From the NCBI RefSeq assembly GCF_016862955.1, contig NZ_BONY01000040.1:26313-90312 (forward strand): a stretch of 64,000 bases of DNA, given 5' to 3'. Position numbers and translations under genes: made by a program. Position 1 is the first letter of the stretch, and every line of letters starts with the position of its first letter. This stretch comes from Rhizocola hellebori (lineage in GTDB: Bacteria > Actinomycetota > Actinomycetes > Mycobacteriales > Micromonosporaceae). The notes below the pieces were generated by a model, which saw only the letters and a list, made by a program, of their open reading frames with translations, had not been told where the DNA came from and searched no databases. This document shows, piece after piece, positions 55,701 to 63,715 of the stretch.

Positions 55701-56011
55701 GCCAGGGAGCGGCCGGTCACGCGCGGCATGATGACCCATGGGCGGTCGAGGTCGCTGACCACGTCATAGACCGCGACGATGCTCGGGTGGGACAGCAGGC
55801 CCGTGTACCGCGCCTCGTCCCTGACCAGCTGAAGCAGCTCAGCGAGCTGCTCGGGCGACCCCGGCTCGGGCAGGCGCAACTCTTTGATCGCCACCGCAAG
55901 GTTCAGCTGCTCGTCTCGGGCATCCCAGACAGTGCCGGTCTCACCGGAACCAAGCTGTCCGATGAGCCGGTATCGCGTGCTTATAAGCACTCCGGCCAGC
56001 GGATCGACCAT
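52772..56011 (-). CDS. Receptor-like pseudokinase with Pro/Ala-rich linker and FN3 ectodomain
   Basis: ATG at 56011 (MVDPLAGVLISTRYRLIG) is preferred over the frame start at 56065. Residues about 13-265 are a Pkn-type kinase fold with Gly loop GSGETGTVW and VAIKEL Lys. The catalytic loop reads SHGAIKPSN instead of HRDLKPSN, and DFG is DFS, so the catalytic Asp is lost. Residues about 285-550 are low-complexity, with IPAQG-type and PGQAS-type repeats. One transmembrane helix lies at about 560-582. Three fibronectin III domains (about 610-890) and a beta-rich C-terminus are outside the cell. It is probably a sensing scaffold without phosphotransfer. Confidence 0.88.
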   Translation of the reverse strand: MVDPLAGVLISTRYRLIGQLGSGETGTVWDARDEQLNLAVAIKELRLPEPGSPEQLAELLQLVRDEARYTGLLSHPSIVAVYDVVSDLDRPWVIMPRVTGRSLAAEIAAGGRWDPARAARLGLQLLEALETSHAEGVSHGAIKPSNVLIPEFGAPMLTDFSLTPSPPEADLLGLGAVIYFAVEGHTPYPADPDPPRNAGLITDMVEGLLADPSRRPTLAQAREQLTAALATYAEQRRKSQWSDIADVPAVARAQQAAPSAMPVSPPAPAPPPAQPTPPPLAAPAPLAQRIPAQGIPAHSIPAQGIPAQGIPGAAPPAHGIPAQGIPAPGSPAQGIPAPGSPAQGIPAPALPAPGIPPAGATPTAFPRASGTAPVIRATAAVPVSPAPGQAASPGQAASPAQAASPGQAAASPLAGDVAPPPAPIAAPFLPGRVAPPPTTPARSAPGLASAPGQASAPGQASAAGQASAPGSASVPPGFVAARPDSASSVAGNGATTPSPESAAASPWLALAVVPTVPAPAATPSPVAAQGPIEGPAEPPPGRHAKPASEHAAPPSKRRRLIIVAAVTVATLAVSTAAFAFLRSPATPAARPQPTASSPAAAKPDTTPPQQPVNVTVSGRSVDTVTLIWDAGIDDVGVKEYRIQRDGAQVGTSVTPDYTDKGLAVNTTHTYTVTAADAAGNISVASTAVTATTLKNPDTTKPSAPGNLRVTGRSTNSIVLGWNAATDDVGVARYEVRRDGTAVGTVAALSYTDSGLAPGTSHSYVVVAIDATGNISSPTGPVSGTTLTAPDTAAPSAPGLAHVTGATTTTISLAWLASTDNTGVTNYLVYRNGALVASPAALTYTDPGLTPATTYTYQVKAIDGAGNVSTAAVVSAATVAPQVSDITAAVSIASAPVCTVTVTATVAVTAGPVTVELQAVIDGVTTTKSVSFTSTGPASQVVTIGTGPVTRDAAAVVSSTSPNSASSTKTWTAPDACRPGFSIAPPTAQADSCGPPTSISGSIHVTARNNAGSQQYKVQMMVDGDKVAETMITLDAFEAATVDLTSPATFPNGPYVVSFVVIPPEGSSATSSTVDVEVNC

Positions 56012-56090
56012 TTCGAGAACACTCCACGAGCTCGGCAGGGGCAAAGTCGTCACAGTGGACCACACCGACTCGGCCTGACGAAAGGTCGGT

Positions 56091-57722
56091 CTACTTAAGC
56101 ACCAGCACGTTGTAGTAGTCGAGCTGGTCGACGGTCACGTGTAGCCGGCCGTGCCGACAGGAGGTGGCGGGCGTTTTCGAGCCGGCGAAGTCGGGCGACA
56201 CCATGCTCACCCGCCGCGGGCAGGACGGCAGATCGACCTCGACCGTGAGGCCGCTCTGGGCGATGATGCCCTGTTGGTAGTTGTGGTTGACTAGGTGTAG
56301 CGTCCGCGCCCCGGAGCCACGCTGCACTAGCAGGCTCGCCGACACGCTGGCCGCCCCGACCCGGACCGTCGCCGCTCCGATGTCGTTGCTGGCGAACAGG
56401 TTCCGGTGCTCCCGGAAGAATTGGCTGTAGGTGCGGTAGAACTCCAGCGTGCCCAGCTGCTCGGCGGTCGGGCTGCCGACGGTGTCCTTGAGGTGCAGGG
56501 CGGGGAAGATGCCGTTGGCGTAGGCCTCGGCGCCGAAGATCTGCCAGTAATCCTTCTTCTCCTGCAACGGCAGGTTCAGATAGTTGGTCATCATGTCGTT
56601 GGGCCAGTCGATGAACACCACCACCGGAGTGTGCGGGCCCGAGATCTGCGCGCTTTTTTCCTTGAGGTAGCGGTAGTTTGCCTGCAGCGACTTGGCGCCG
56701 TTGAGGTGGCCGCCGACGACGGGCACATAGTCCGCGCCTCTGAAGTCCGGGGTCTGCTCGTCGGGATTCCACGGGTACATGCCGACACTGTTGAAGTCTA
56801 CGAACGGGATCAGGCCGTTGGAGCTGATCAGGATCTGGCGGTGCGCGGTGCGCCACGCGTAGGCGCGCAGCTGGTCGACCAGCTGTTTCCAGTAGCGGCG
56901 CAGGTAGGTCGCGGTGAACGAGGTGTCCTGCGCGTACATCCGGTTGGCGGTCACCCTGCCCCACTCGGCGGCCAGCGGATTGGCGTCGGTCATCGGGTTG
57001 GTGTTCCAGCCGTTGGCGCGCAGATAGTCGCGGTAGCTGAAGTTGCGGCTCACGATGTTGGCGTCGGTCATCCCGAAGCGCGACTTCCAGTCGGCGTCGG
57101 TGTAGTCCGGATACTTTTCGAGCAGGTACTGGTTGAAGTCGGCCAGCGCATAGTCGTCGAAACCCTCGTTGCCGTTGAAGCCCCATTTGAGCCCACCGCT
57201 GAAACCGGCGTTCACCTCGTCGAAAGTCACCCCGTCCACGCCGCCGTCGACCTGCAGCTTCGCCCAGCCGAGCAGGTATTGGCGGTAGCGCGGGTTGAAC
57301 ATGTTGCCTCTGCGCGCGACCACCGGAAACCCGAATTCCTCGTGCGGCACGGGATTGCCGTCCGCGTCCCGAGTGGACATGTCGTCATAGATTTCGGGTG
57401 TGGCGAAGTCTCCCGGGAAGATGACGCTGGCCGTGCCGCTTCCCATGAAGGAGATTCCTTTTTCGTGGTACCGGCGAACCTGCGCGAAGTCGTAATCGGA
57501 CGCCTCGTCCCCGTTGGTGGACCACTTCCCGATTGCCCGGATGTTGATGTCCGGGGCCAGCCGGTAGACCTGCGGGTCGCCGGGTTCGCCCACGTCGGAC
57601 TGGCTGAACCCGAAGATGGTGAAATCGCCCGGCCGCACCCGGCCCACCTGCCCCGGCGCGGGCTGCGCTGGGAAAGCCAGCACCATCGCCACCGCGCACA
57701 CCAGGCTTGCTCGTCGCAACAT
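56091..57722 (-). CDS. Secreted glycoside-hydrolase-like TIM-barrel protein
   Basis: The signal peptide is residues 1-24. The barrel-like body has FTIFGFSQSD, WAKLQVDGGVDGVTFDEVNAG (a plausible D/E catalytic pair), ILISSNGLIPFVDF and VVVFIDWPND. It is followed by a C-terminal beta-sandwich (about 440-543). It resembles uncharacterised bacterial proteins annotated as hypothetical glycosyl hydrolases. The substrate is unknown. A run of G lies 5 nt before the ATG. It is divergent from the cyclitol cluster. Confidence 0.75.
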   Translation of the reverse strand: MLRRASLVCAVAMVLAFPAQPAPGQVGRVRPGDFTIFGFSQSDVGEPGDPQVYRLAPDINIRAIGKWSTNGDEASDYDFAQVRRYHEKGISFMGSGTASVIFPGDFATPEIYDDMSTRDADGNPVPHEEFGFPVVARRGNMFNPRYRQYLLGWAKLQVDGGVDGVTFDEVNAGFSGGLKWGFNGNEGFDDYALADFNQYLLEKYPDYTDADWKSRFGMTDANIVSRNFSYRDYLRANGWNTNPMTDANPLAAEWGRVTANRMYAQDTSFTATYLRRYWKQLVDQLRAYAWRTAHRQILISSNGLIPFVDFNSVGMYPWNPDEQTPDFRGADYVPVVGGHLNGAKSLQANYRYLKEKSAQISGPHTPVVVFIDWPNDMMTNYLNLPLQEKKDYWQIFGAEAYANGIFPALHLKDTVGSPTAEQLGTLEFYRTYSQFFREHRNLFASNDIGAATVRVGAASVSASLLVQRGSGARTLHLVNHNYQQGIIAQSGLTVEVDLPSCPRRVSMVSPDFAGSKTPATSCRHGRLHVTVDQLDYYNVLVLK

Positions 57723-58053
57723 GGGAACCCCCCAGATCGGCGCATGTATCGATGTCGATGCTAACCCAAGGCGAGGGGGTTGTTACAGGAGCTTCCGGAA
57801 GGCCGATGTTTGTTACATCAATGAATCGTGATCTGCACAGGTGTCGATTTTTTCGGCGGGGCGCGCTACGTTGTTCCGGTAAGTCTCCGGAACGGTCGAC
57901 GGCCGTGTTCGGAGGAGATGGTGCCGGACACGGGGGACGAAAGACCGGTGACTTTCCTGCATTTGCGCCTCACCCGCGCGACATGTGCCTCCCGTTTCGA
58001 TGTGCCCATCGGTGATCGCTGTGTGCATCCCACTGCTCGGGAGGTGTCCTGCC
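57723..58053. promoter_or_regulatory. Divergent control region with palindromes and a direct repeat
   Basis: This 331-bp gap holds GTTCCGG/CCGGAAC arms 7 bp apart (57873-57893), the palindrome CTTCCGGAAG (57792-57801), and a direct repeat TTGTTACA at 57780 and 57810, exactly 30 bp apart. These are plausible regulator sites for the glycoside-hydrolase-like gene and the inosose synthase gene. I see no convincing gene in the gap. Confidence 0.45.
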
Positions 58054-59220
58054 TTGCTCGAAAGACATGTGCCCCTTGATGGAAGGGACGTCCGCTACCT
58101 GTACGGCGCTGATTGCGGCCCGGATCTGGTCCGGGCTCTCGCCGAGGTGGCCGGCACGGCCGACTCGCTCATATTCGTTGTCGATCGAAACGTTGCCGCG
58201 CATGCCGAGCCGATCACGCGGGCGCTGGCCGACACCGTCGCGCTGGCCACCTTCGAGATCGACGCCGGTGAGCGGCAAAAGACACTGACACTGGTCGAAG
58301 ACATCGTCGAACACGCGATTACGCTTGGCGCCACCAAGAATTCGGCGGTCGTCGGCATGGGCGGCGGCATGGTCGGCAACGCCGCCGGCCTTGCCGCCGC
58401 CCTGCTCTACCGGGGCGTGCGGCTGATCCACCTGCCGACGACCCCGGTCGCCGCTTTCGACTCGGTGCTCTCGGTCAAGCAGGCGGTCAACCTGCGCGGC
58501 GGCAAGAACCTGTGCGGCACCTATCACGCACCGTCGCTCATCGCGTGCGATCTGCGATGGCTCACCTCCGTACCACATGGTGAGCTTTTGACTGGTCTTG
58601 CTGAGATGGCAAAGAACGTCCTGGCCGTGCTGCCGCAGCGGGAAGAGGCCCTCGGCCGGGCTCTGCGCGAACTACCCGATCAGCCGATCCAAGCACTGCT
58701 GGAGCTGCTCGACATTGGACGGATCGCCAAGACCCCTTATCTGGACAGCGATCCGCGGGAAAGGCATGAGGCCCTCATCTTCGAATATGGACACACGATG
58801 GGCCACGCGGTCGAGTTCGTGTCGGCCGGCACCATGAACCACGGCGAGGCGGTGGCCTGGGGCATGCTCGTGGCCGCCGAGGTGAGCCACGCGCTGGGCC
58901 ACCTGAGCGTCGATGATCTCGACCGGCACTATCGGGTGGTGAGCTGGCTGCAGCTTCCGCCGGTGGCGGCCGGCCCGGGGCGATTTGACCGTCAGCTGCT
59001 GCGGGACACCCTGGCCACCGACAACAAGCGGGGCTACCTGCGCTGCCGCCGCGACGAGGTGCCGATGGTCCTGCTGTCCTCGGTCGGAAAGGCCATAGTG
59101 GACAGTTCCGGGCGGCCTCTGGTTCCGGTCCCGCTTGAGCTGGTGATGACCGCCTTCGAGACGGTCGCCGGGCCGTCGGGGCGAGGGCTGGCGCCGCTGG
59201 AGAGGGTGGGCTCGGCATGA
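58054..59220 (+). CDS. 2-deoxy-scyllo-inosose synthase
   Basis: TTG at 58054 follows GGGAGG by 9 nt, giving 388 residues; earlier in-frame GTG codons lack such a site. It belongs to the dehydroquinate-synthase-like sugar cyclases. GMGGGMVGNAAGLAAA, HLPTTPVAAFDSVLSVKQAVN, GGKNLCGTY, FEYGHTMGHA, NHGEAVAWGM and DNKRGYL match the deoxy-inosose synthases (BtrC/NeoC type) better than AroB or EEVS. The enzyme turns glucose-6-phosphate into the carbocycle of 2-deoxystreptamine antibiotics with NAD and a metal ion. No aminotransferase gene follows. Confidence 0.87.
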   Translation: MLERHVPLDGRDVRYLYGADCGPDLVRALAEVAGTADSLIFVVDRNVAAHAEPITRALADTVALATFEIDAGERQKTLTLVEDIVEHAITLGATKNSAVVGMGGGMVGNAAGLAAALLYRGVRLIHLPTTPVAAFDSVLSVKQAVNLRGGKNLCGTYHAPSLIACDLRWLTSVPHGELLTGLAEMAKNVLAVLPQREEALGRALRELPDQPIQALLELLDIGRIAKTPYLDSDPRERHEALIFEYGHTMGHAVEFVSAGTMNHGEAVAWGMLVAAEVSHALGHLSVDDLDRHYRVVSWLQLPPVAAGPGRFDRQLLRDTLATDNKRGYLRCRRDEVPMVLLSSVGKAIVDSSGRPLVPVPLELVMTAFETVAGPSGRGLAPLERVGSA

Positions 59221-60338
59221 CTGTGGCGCTCTTCGACGACTTCACCGACACGGTGCTGGGCCACCATCCGGACTTCACCGTGGGGCTGGCCAACGCCGCG
59301 CCCACGTTAGCCGGCGCTGACCCGGTGCGCCTTTACTGCCCGCCCGGATATCTGGACGAGTGCCCGCTGCGCGATGGCGTGGTCCACCGGCCCACGGTAG
59401 GCCGTTCGCCAGGCTCGGTCGGGGTCAAGCTGTCCTACTCCCGCCTGGTCGACCCGGCCAATCTCGCCGCCGCCAGCCGAGACGCCGCGGCCCACGGCGC
59501 CAGCGTGTTCATCAACTGCTATCTCGACGAGAACTACGCGGCGTGGCCGGCCGCCCAGACCGGCCTGCGCTATGTCCATTCCCTGCACCGGCCGGGCTAC
59601 TTCGGGCTGCAGGTCGCCGACCACCTGGGACGGCTGTCCCTGGCCGAGCTGCTGACTGAGATCACGCCCGATGGCCTGTTCGTGGTGCACTCCGCGGCCG
59701 GTGAGCGACTGGCATCGGAGTTCATCGACGCCAGCCGGTTGGTGCGCAGCGCCTGGCCGGCCGCGTCCCGCTCGGAGGTGGCGGCCTGGTTCGACGCGGC
59801 TGCGGTGCCCACCGACGATGACCCTTACCTGCTATCGATTGGCAGCGCCCGTTCGGACAAGGGCACCGATCTGCTGATGTCGGCTCTGACCGAGTGGCAC
59901 CGGCTTCGCATCGTCGGGCAGCAGTACCAAGGGATGCAAGCCCATCTGGCCGGCCGGCACCCGCACGCCCGGGTCGAATGGGAGACCGGCTGGATCTCCC
60001 GCCAGCGCCTGGGCCAGGCGATCGCCGGCGCGGCCGTCATCGTCTTTCCCTACCAGCCCGAGTTCACCGACTACGGTGGCGCGTCGGGTGCGCTGGCGCA
60101 GGCCCTCACCTTCGGCAAGCCGATAATCGTGTCCGAGGTGCTGGCCGACCAGGTGCCGGACTCACCGGCCTGCCGAGTTGTCCCGACCGGGTCAGCGGCC
60201 GCGCTGCGCCAGGCGATCGACGATGCGCTGGGTGACCTGCCCGCGCTGCACCAGGCCGCGGGCGAGCTACGCAAATACGTTGAGGAGCACCACACCTACG
60301 AGGGGCACCTGGAACGGATCCTGGACCGGTGCGGTTGA
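59217..60338 (+). CDS. Glycosyltransferase (GT4-like, GT-B fold)
   Basis: Start and previous stop overlap as ATGA. The 373-residue protein has the GT-B C-terminal half: YLLSIGSARSDKGTDLLMSAL, RLGQAIAGAAVIVFPY and GGASGALAQALTFGKPIIVSEV. It likely transfers a sugar to, or builds on, the cyclitol made by the preceding enzyme. Its stop overlaps the MFS gene by one base. Confidence 0.87.
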   Translation: MTVALFDDFTDTVLGHHPDFTVGLANAAPTLAGADPVRLYCPPGYLDECPLRDGVVHRPTVGRSPGSVGVKLSYSRLVDPANLAAASRDAAAHGASVFINCYLDENYAAWPAAQTGLRYVHSLHRPGYFGLQVADHLGRLSLAELLTEITPDGLFVVHSAAGERLASEFIDASRLVRSAWPAASRSEVAAWFDAAAVPTDDDPYLLSIGSARSDKGTDLLMSALTEWHRLRIVGQQYQGMQAHLAGRHPHARVEWETGWISRQRLGQAIAGAAVIVFPYQPEFTDYGGASGALAQALTFGKPIIVSEVLADQVPDSPACRVVPTGSAAALRQAIDDALGDLPALHQAAGELRKYVEEHHTYEGHLERILDRCG

Positions 60339-61495
60339 TGACACAAGCCGCGTCGGTCACCCGCCACTCGGTGGCCGCCCTGACCGCTTTCGGGGCCTTG
60401 ATCCTGGCCACGTTCTGTTTCGTCACGTCGGAGAACCTGCCGGCCGGGCTGCTGCCGTTCATCGCGGAGGATCTGCATTCGTCACTGTCCGCGGTCGGTC
60501 TTCTGGTCACCGGGTACGGGCTGACCGTGGCCGTGGTCTCGGTGCCGCTGACCCGGGCCACCCGCGCGATCCCGCGCCGGGCATTGCTTTCCGGCCTGTT
60601 GGCGGTGTTCGTGGCGGCCAGCCTCGGGTCCACGCTGGCCCCCACCATCGAGTGGTTGATGGTCACCCGGGTGGTGAGCGCGCTGACCCACGCGGTGTTC
60701 TGGGCGGTGGCCCTGATCACCGCGGCCGGGCTGTTCTCGCCTCAGGTACGCGGCCGGGTCGTCTCGGCCGTGTTCGGGGCGAGCTCGGTCGCCACCGTGC
60801 TCGGCGTGCCGGCCGGCACCTGGCTGGGCGAGCGGGCCGGGTGGCGGTCGGCGTTCCTGGTGCTGACCTGCCTCGGGGTGCTGGCCCTGGCTGCCATCGT
60901 GACCCTGCTGCCCAACACCCCGGCCGGGCAGGGCCACGCGGAGCACGCGGCCGAGCCGGACCGGCGCCGGTACGCCATCCTGCTCATAGGAACCGGGCTG
61001 GCCATCGCCGGCCTGTCCGCGGCGACCACGTACACGGTGCCGTTCCTGTTGCAGGTTTCGCATTTCTCCGGTGACGCGATCGGCCCGCTGCTGTTCCTGC
61101 GGGGCCTGGCCGGCATCGCCGCGATGGCCGTAGCCGGGGTTCTGCTGGACCGCAGACCACACCAGGCGCTTGTCGTGCCGACCGCGCTGTTGGCGTTGGC
61201 ATTGTTCAGCCTTTTCGCGCTGGGCGCCGATCCGATCGTGGCCGCCGTGGCCATGGCCGTGTCCGGCGCGGCCATGTTCATGATGATCGCAGCTCTGGCC
61301 AACCGGGTGCTGCAGGTGGCCCCGGGCAGCACGGACATCGCCTCGGCCGGGTTCAGCGCGGTCTTCAACGTCAGCATCGCGGCGGGGGCGGCCATCGGCG
61401 CAGTTCTGCTACCGGCGTTGGGCGTGCGCAGCACCGCGCTGGCGGCAGCCATTCTCACCGCCGGGGCAGCCGCGCTGCTGGCACGCTATCCCTGA
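60338..61495 (+). CDS. MFS exporter (DHA1, Cmx/AraJ-like)
   Basis: ATG at 60338 overlaps the previous stop as TGATG. The 385-residue protein has 12 predicted helices. PAGLLPFIAEDLHSSLSAVGLLVTGYGLTVAV near the start and GASSVATVLGVPAGTWLGERAGWR in TM5 are typical of drug/sugar efflux DHA1 carriers. It probably exports the product of this cluster or confers self-protection (inference). The 3' end overlaps the convergent glycosyltransferase by 10 bp. Confidence 0.92.
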   Translation: MTQAASVTRHSVAALTAFGALILATFCFVTSENLPAGLLPFIAEDLHSSLSAVGLLVTGYGLTVAVVSVPLTRATRAIPRRALLSGLLAVFVAASLGSTLAPTIEWLMVTRVVSALTHAVFWAVALITAAGLFSPQVRGRVVSAVFGASSVATVLGVPAGTWLGERAGWRSAFLVLTCLGVLALAAIVTLLPNTPAGQGHAEHAAEPDRRRYAILLIGTGLAIAGLSAATTYTVPFLLQVSHFSGDAIGPLLFLRGLAGIAAMAVAGVLLDRRPHQALVVPTALLALALFSLFALGADPIVAAVAMAVSGAAMFMMIAALANRVLQVAPGSTDIASAGFSAVFNVSIAAGAAIGAVLLPALGVRSTALAAAILTAGAAALLARYP

Positions 61496-62736
61496 CTCAG
61501 GTCGGACACGTTCCGGCCGACCCTTTCCGCCTCGGCCAGGATCGCTTTGCCGTAGCTGCGCCAGATTCCGCGCAGCCGCGGCGTGAGTACCACGAGGTCG
61601 ACCGACCGATCGGGCAGCGCTGTGCGCACGCCCAGCCCGTGGTGGGTCTGGCCGGGCAGCCGCTTTTCCGCCTCGGCGACGGCCGCCGGGTCGAAGTCGA
61701 ACAGCGCACATCGCGACAGCGCACCCGGCATCCAGGCGGGAAGCGAAGCGCCGCAACCGAAAACGGCCACGCTCGACCCTTGCGGCAGGTCCCTCGCCGC
61801 CTTGTCGATCGTGGCGTCGGCGTGCAGATCGCGGGTCTGCTCTGTCCAGGCCAGCAGCTCGGCGTACCGCTCGTGCAGGGCCAGCGAATCCTGCTGTACC
61901 AGCCATTCCCCGGTGGCGAACCAGGCCCAGTTCAGCTCGGTCGCCGGCTCGGGAAACTTGGTGAGCATCCGCATGGCGTTGCGGGTCACCTGATCCGACT
62001 TGCCCGAGGGGTCCCGCTCGTGCGGCGACTCGATCGCCCACGCCGCACGCCCGAGGACGAATCTGGTGCCCGCCTTGTACAGCCGCAAGCCCAGGTCGAG
62101 GTCCTCGGCGCCCCAGCCGGTGAAGTCTTCGTCGAAGCCGCCCACCCGCCAGAACTGCTCGGCGCGCACCGACAGGTTCACCGTCCAGGACATGATCCAG
62201 GGCAGGGGCAGGGCGTGGACGTCGAAGTCCACCATCGCGAACTGGCGATGCCGAGTGTCCTGAAAGGACGGATCGTCCCCATACAACGCCCTCACCTCGT
62301 CGGCGCTCAGCGCGGCCACGTTCTGGGCAAGCCCGGGAGTCGGATCGAACGGCCTGTACCCATAGGTGTAGCCAATGACCACCCTCGGCGGGCCGCCTTC
62401 GGCGTGCTGATCCAGGTGGCCCTGGACGAAGTCGGGACCGGCGATCGTTCCGGCGTCCAGGAAGGCCAGCACTTCAGCGGTGGCCAGACGCGCCCCGCTG
62501 TTGCGGGCCAGGGCCGCACGGGCGCCGCGATCCTCCTGATAGTGGTAGCGCAGCGCCAGACGCGACTCGAAGGAACGCGCCATCTCCGCGGTCGAGTCGC
62601 TCGAGCCGTCGTCGGCCACCACCACCTCGAAATGCTGTGCCGCCAACCGTTGCGCGGTCAGCGAGGTCAGCGTTTCGCGAAGCTCGTCGGCCCGGTTATA
62701 GGTCGGGATCACCACCGACACCAGCGGCTCAGACAT
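61486..62736 (-). CDS. GT2 glycosyltransferase with C-terminal Rossmann-like domain
   Basis: ATG at 62736 (MSEPLVSVVIPTYNRADEL). The GT-A fold covers about 1-255 with VVVADDGSSDST, AFLDAGT and GWGAEDLDLGLRLYKAG (the galactosyltransferase-type ED motif). After a helical linker, residues about 310-390 read SSVAVFGCGASLPAWM, LFDFDPAAVAEAEKRL and LPDRSVDLVVLTPRL, a methyltransferase-like Rossmann pattern. The first 8 bp overlap the oxidoreductase gene. It probably acts on the same glycoside. Confidence 0.87.
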   Translation of the reverse strand: MSEPLVSVVIPTYNRADELRETLTSLTAQRLAAQHFEVVVADDGSSDSTAEMARSFESRLALRYHYQEDRGARAALARNSGARLATAEVLAFLDAGTIAGPDFVQGHLDQHAEGGPPRVVIGYTYGYRPFDPTPGLAQNVAALSADEVRALYGDDPSFQDTRHRQFAMVDFDVHALPLPWIMSWTVNLSVRAEQFWRVGGFDEDFTGWGAEDLDLGLRLYKAGTRFVLGRAAWAIESPHERDPSGKSDQVTRNAMRMLTKFPEPATELNWAWFATGEWLVQQDSLALHERYAELLAWTEQTRDLHADATIDKAARDLPQGSSVAVFGCGASLPAWMPGALSRCALFDFDPAAVAEAEKRLPGQTHHGLGVRTALPDRSVDLVVLTPRLRGIWRSYGKAILAEAERVGRNVSDLSQG

Positions 62737-63715
62737 GACCGGCCTCACGGAAGGCCGCCCGGACCAGGTCGCTGGCAGCCGCCGTGTGCAGCGATGGGAT
62801 CATGTCGTAGTCCAGCGGCCGCCCTGTTCTGTACGACTCGCTGAACGATTCCACCATCGCCTGGAACATGTCCATGCCTGGGAAGTCGATGGTCTCGACG
62901 GGTTTTCCGGCCCGCAACACGGTGGCCCGGCACGGTTTCTGGCCGGGGTTGAAGGCGTCCTCCAGCCGCACGACCGCGTCGTCTCCGGCCACCTCCAGCG
63001 GTGCCTGCAGCCACGGCAGCCGGAACGTCCCGTCCATCACGCCGAGCCGTTCGCCGGGAAAGGTGAGCACGGCTGCGCAGGTGTGGTCGACGCCGCCGTC
63101 GTGAAACGCGACCGCCCGGGCCGCCGTCGGGGCCGCACCGAACAGCAGGCACATCGCGTCCAGCGGGTAACACCCCACGTCAAGCAGTGCTCCGCCCCCC
63201 AGTTCCGGGTCGAGCCGGATGTTGGGCGGCGGCCCGATGACGAACCCGATCGCGCCCCGGATCGTGCGCACCTGCCCCACCACACCGTCGTCGAGGAGCC
63301 CGCGCAACCACCGGAACTGTTGGTGGTAGCGGTACATGAACCCCTCGGTCAGCAGCACTCCTTGCGCCCGGGCCGCGTCAACTATCCGGCCCGTCTCGCC
63401 CGCGTTGAGCGCCATCGGCTTGTCGCACAGCACCGCCTTGCCAGCCTCAGCCGCCCGCACCGCCCACTCCACGTGCATCGAGTTTGGCAGTCCAATATAG
63501 ACACAGTCGACTTGCGGATCGCTCAGCAGCTCCGCATAGGACCCATAGGCCCGCGGAATCCCCAACCCGGCCGCCACTGCCTCGGCACGCTCCGTGGTGC
63601 GGCTGGCGATAGCCACCACCTCGCACCCGGCCGCCTTGCCGATCGCCGGTATCACATGCTCGATGGCGATCGCCGCCGTGCTCAACACGCCCCAGCGGAC
63701 GTTTGCCCCGTTCAC
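62729..63715 (-). CDS. Gfo/Idh/MocA-family NAD(P)-dependent oxidoreductase
   Basis: GTG at 63715 puts the Rossmann strand VRWGVLSTAAIA at residue 6; the frame is open to 63847 but reads unlike protein there. The family signature CDKPMALN (Glu of EKP replaced by Asp) and a catalytic region GGGALLDVGCYPLDAMCLLFG are present. Such enzymes oxidise or reduce sugar or inositol hydroxyls, so it may act on the deoxy-inosose or a sugar donor in this cluster. No strong ribosome-binding site is seen, so the start is uncertain. Confidence 0.87.
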   Translation of the reverse strand: MNGANVRWGVLSTAAIAIEHVIPAIGKAAGCEVVAIASRTTERAEAVAAGLGIPRAYGSYAELLSDPQVDCVYIGLPNSMHVEWAVRAAEAGKAVLCDKPMALNAGETGRIVDAARAQGVLLTEGFMYRYHQQFRWLRGLLDDGVVGQVRTIRGAIGFVIGPPPNIRLDPELGGGALLDVGCYPLDAMCLLFGAAPTAARAVAFHDGGVDHTCAAVLTFPGERLGVMDGTFRLPWLQAPLEVAGDDAVVRLEDAFNPGQKPCRATVLRAGKPVETIDFPGMDMFQAMVESFSESYRTGRPLDYDMIPSLHTAAASDLVRAAFREAGHV

